A DNA stretch of 64,000 bases, from NCBI GenBank assembly GCA_963840535.1, contig CAWIZJ010000053.1:69700-133699 (forward strand). The letters run 5' to 3'. The translations under genes were made by a program, and so were the position numbers. The notes beneath the pieces were generated by a model. The model did not search any database, was not told where the DNA came from, and saw only the letters and a list, made by a program, of their open reading frames with translations. The stretch comes from VAZQ01 sp963840535 (GTDB lineage: Bacteria > Pseudomonadota > Alphaproteobacteria > Rhizobiales > Xanthobacteraceae). Positions 62,368-64,000 of this stretch are shown one piece after another. Position 1 is the stretch's first letter, and every line of letters begins with the position of its first letter.

Positions 62368-62779
62368 TGCCGTCATCTGCCGATCAACCACCACCATCCC
62401 GCTCGCCATCGTGTCGGCTCTCCGCCGGCAGCGCCCACGCTCGCGGCTGGCCGCCCGATTGCGCCGCAATCGCACCGCCAATATCGGCGCACAACCCGCC
62501 CCCCGCTCGTTCACCCCTCCAACCACGCCCGTGCCTCCAGCAAAGCGATCGCAGCAAGCGCTGCGATCGCTCATCCTGCTGCCTGACCTCGCGGCTAAAT
62601 CCCCATAGCGCCCGCGGCACCCGCTCCCCGCGGCACCGTCATGCCCACCTTCGGCGATTTCGTGCCTTGGCGCTTTTCGGACGCCGGCCGATGGAGCGCG
62701 TGGATAGCCCGTCATCCCGGCGTCCGAAAACCTGCACAGGAACCGAACTCATGCACTGCAGCAAACGACGAGTGCGGGA
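62368..62779. other. Region after the IS91 transposase
   Basis: No gene is supported. It should contain the right (terIS or oriIS) end of the IS91-like element; GCGGCACCCGC and CCGCGGCACC at 62613-62637 form a GC-rich repeat that could be part of it. The exact boundary could not be set. Confidence 0.35.
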
Positions 62780-64000
62780 TCAAGACGGTTCGCTCGGCAA
62801 AACAATGTGAAAAGCCGCCCCAAAATCCGGGCCGGTAGTGGCCCAAAGTCGACCCTCATGGGCTTCGACAATCGAGCGACAAATCGACAGACCCATCCCC
62901 ATTCCATGGGATTTCGTCGTAAAAAACGAGTCGAAGATGAGGGCGATATTTTCCGGGGGAAGGAGTCTCTGGTCCGGAGTCTTGCACCGTGATCAGCACA
63001 CTACTGGGTTCATTAGGTTCCGTTGTCACTCGCAGCACCCGCGATCGATCCGTCACGACATCCATGGCTTCGGCTGCATTCATGATCAGGTTGAGAATGA
63101 CCTGCTGCAACTGGACGCGATGGCCCGACACTTGTGGGAGGGCGGGAAACAGATCGGTTTGAACCGCGATTTTGTGGCGGTTCAGCTGATCTCGCAAGAG
63201 CACGATGACCTCACGAATGAGTTCGTTGACGTCGAGTGCGGACCTTCCAGGATCATCCTTCTGGTACATCGCCCGGATGCTTCCGATCTGCTCACCAGCA
63301 CGATGACCGCTTTCGACAACGTGTTTGAAGGCCGCCCGCGCTTCGTCGAGGTCGGGCGTAGCCTTTGCAAGCCAACGCAAGCCTGCACTCCCGTTTGCTG
63401 CGATCGCTGCCAATGGCTGGTTGAGTTCGTGAGCAATTGATGCCGACACCGCTCCAGCCGTGGCAACGCAATTCATGTGCGCCAACTCGAACATACGGCG
63501 GCGGGCATCTATTTCAGCGACGCGCCGTCGTCGATGTTCGTGGATCAGACCGATGATCAGTCCGGTCTGCAGCAGCAGAGCCGCCGCGATCAGCATGATT
63601 TGCCAGCGGTATTGTTCCCAGGCGGTAGACTGGCGAAAACGGATTTCGCTCCCCGGCGGCAAATTGCTCTCGCTGATCCCCCACCTTTGCAGCTGCCGCC
63701 AGTCGAAAATCGGCCTGACAAACTCGCCGGTGACGACAGGAATGTTCGACGCGTTTTCACCATCGAAAATGCGCAGGGCAAGGCGTGCCGCCTCCCGGCC
63801 GATCCGCTGGGGATCGGCGACCAGACCGCCCACACCCCCGGCGTCGACGTGGCTTTCCAGATCGACAATGATCGGCCGATTGGCGACCTTGGCGAGGTCC
63901 ACGAGTGCATCACGGGAAACCCAGGTCGGCTGGTCGCCGTCGTATGTCAGCGTGGTGAAATATATGATGGTCTCGGGGGGCAATGCGGCGACACGTTGCC
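62780..64000 (-). CDS. Membrane sensor histidine kinase with periplasmic-binding-like sensor, start beyond window, one frameshift
   Basis: The visible part starts inside an extracytoplasmic domain similar to ABC_sub_bind proteins (IIYFTTLTYDGDQPTWVSRD, IGREAARLALRIFDGENASN), followed by a transmembrane helix (MLIAAALLLQTGLIIGLIHE), a HisKA domain with the phospho-His in SASIAHELNQPLAAIAANGS, and an ATPase domain with QQVILNLIMNAAEAMD and TVQDSGP. A shift near 62960 leads to ALIFDSFFTTKSHGMGMGLS and stop at 62780. It should phosphorylate a response regulator not seen here. Confidence 0.85.

Overview
The window looks like a chromosome segment from an alphaproteobacterium of the order Hyphomicrobiales, most likely Bradyrhizobium or a close relative. 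This is inferred from high GC, the order and sequences of the housekeeping genes, the small lineage-type proteins (for example those starting MFTAEQYRAKAAEF and MPNKSTPDYLFEKANQCF), a Porin_2-type porin, and many solute-binding-protein relics of the ABC_sub_bind family.

Positions 1-2200 are an insertion scar and repeat zone. An IS630 tail truncates an IS5 transposase. A short-chain dehydrogenase gene follows, bracketed by two nearly identical copies of a three-palindrome cassette with CTAG ends. Positions 2260-26920 are mostly core genome: pdxH, a DnaJ/CbpA co-chaperone, an ECF sigma/anti-sigma pair, fabI, a histidine phosphatase, aroC-ribB, a VWA (DUF1194) protein, a TctC-type binding protein, an RNA methyltransferase, a MATE exporter, tlyA-dxs, a pirin, three dehydrogenases (two of them SDRs), a BacA/YddA-like ABC transporter, xseB, a histone deacetylase-like protein and an acyl-CoA dehydrogenase.

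At 27085 a tRNA-Gln(UUG) gene is followed by a tyrosine integrase pointing at it, the usual left end of an integrated element. From there to the window end the DNA is a mosaic. It holds an ISAs1 element between two copies of a broken porin, four relics of ABC_sub_bind proteins, a truncated group II intron, IS110 remnants and an IS91-type element paired with a tyrosine recombinase. Mixed among these are stress and signalling genes: an ECF sigma factor, a class III cyclase with ATPase and TPR parts, CsbD, a GlsB/YeaQ protein, lon, a fatty-acid hydroxylase-type protein, an rpoD-type sigma factor, an NDUFA9-like protein, and groES-groEL with a CIRCE-like operator and a clear terminator. lon, rpoD and groESL lie outside their usual neighbourhoods and lon and rpoD carry unusual residues, so they may be accessory copies forming a mobile stress/proteostasis block. 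That is inference.

Many otherwise well conserved genes, including ones normally essential (aroC, ribB, pdxH, lon, rpoD), show one or more single-base frameshifts with perfect reading on either side. This is more easily explained by indel errors in the sequence than by gene decay. Such genes are listed as CDS with the shift noted; genes lacking whole ends or domains are listed as pseudogenes. No CRISPR array or rRNA was seen.
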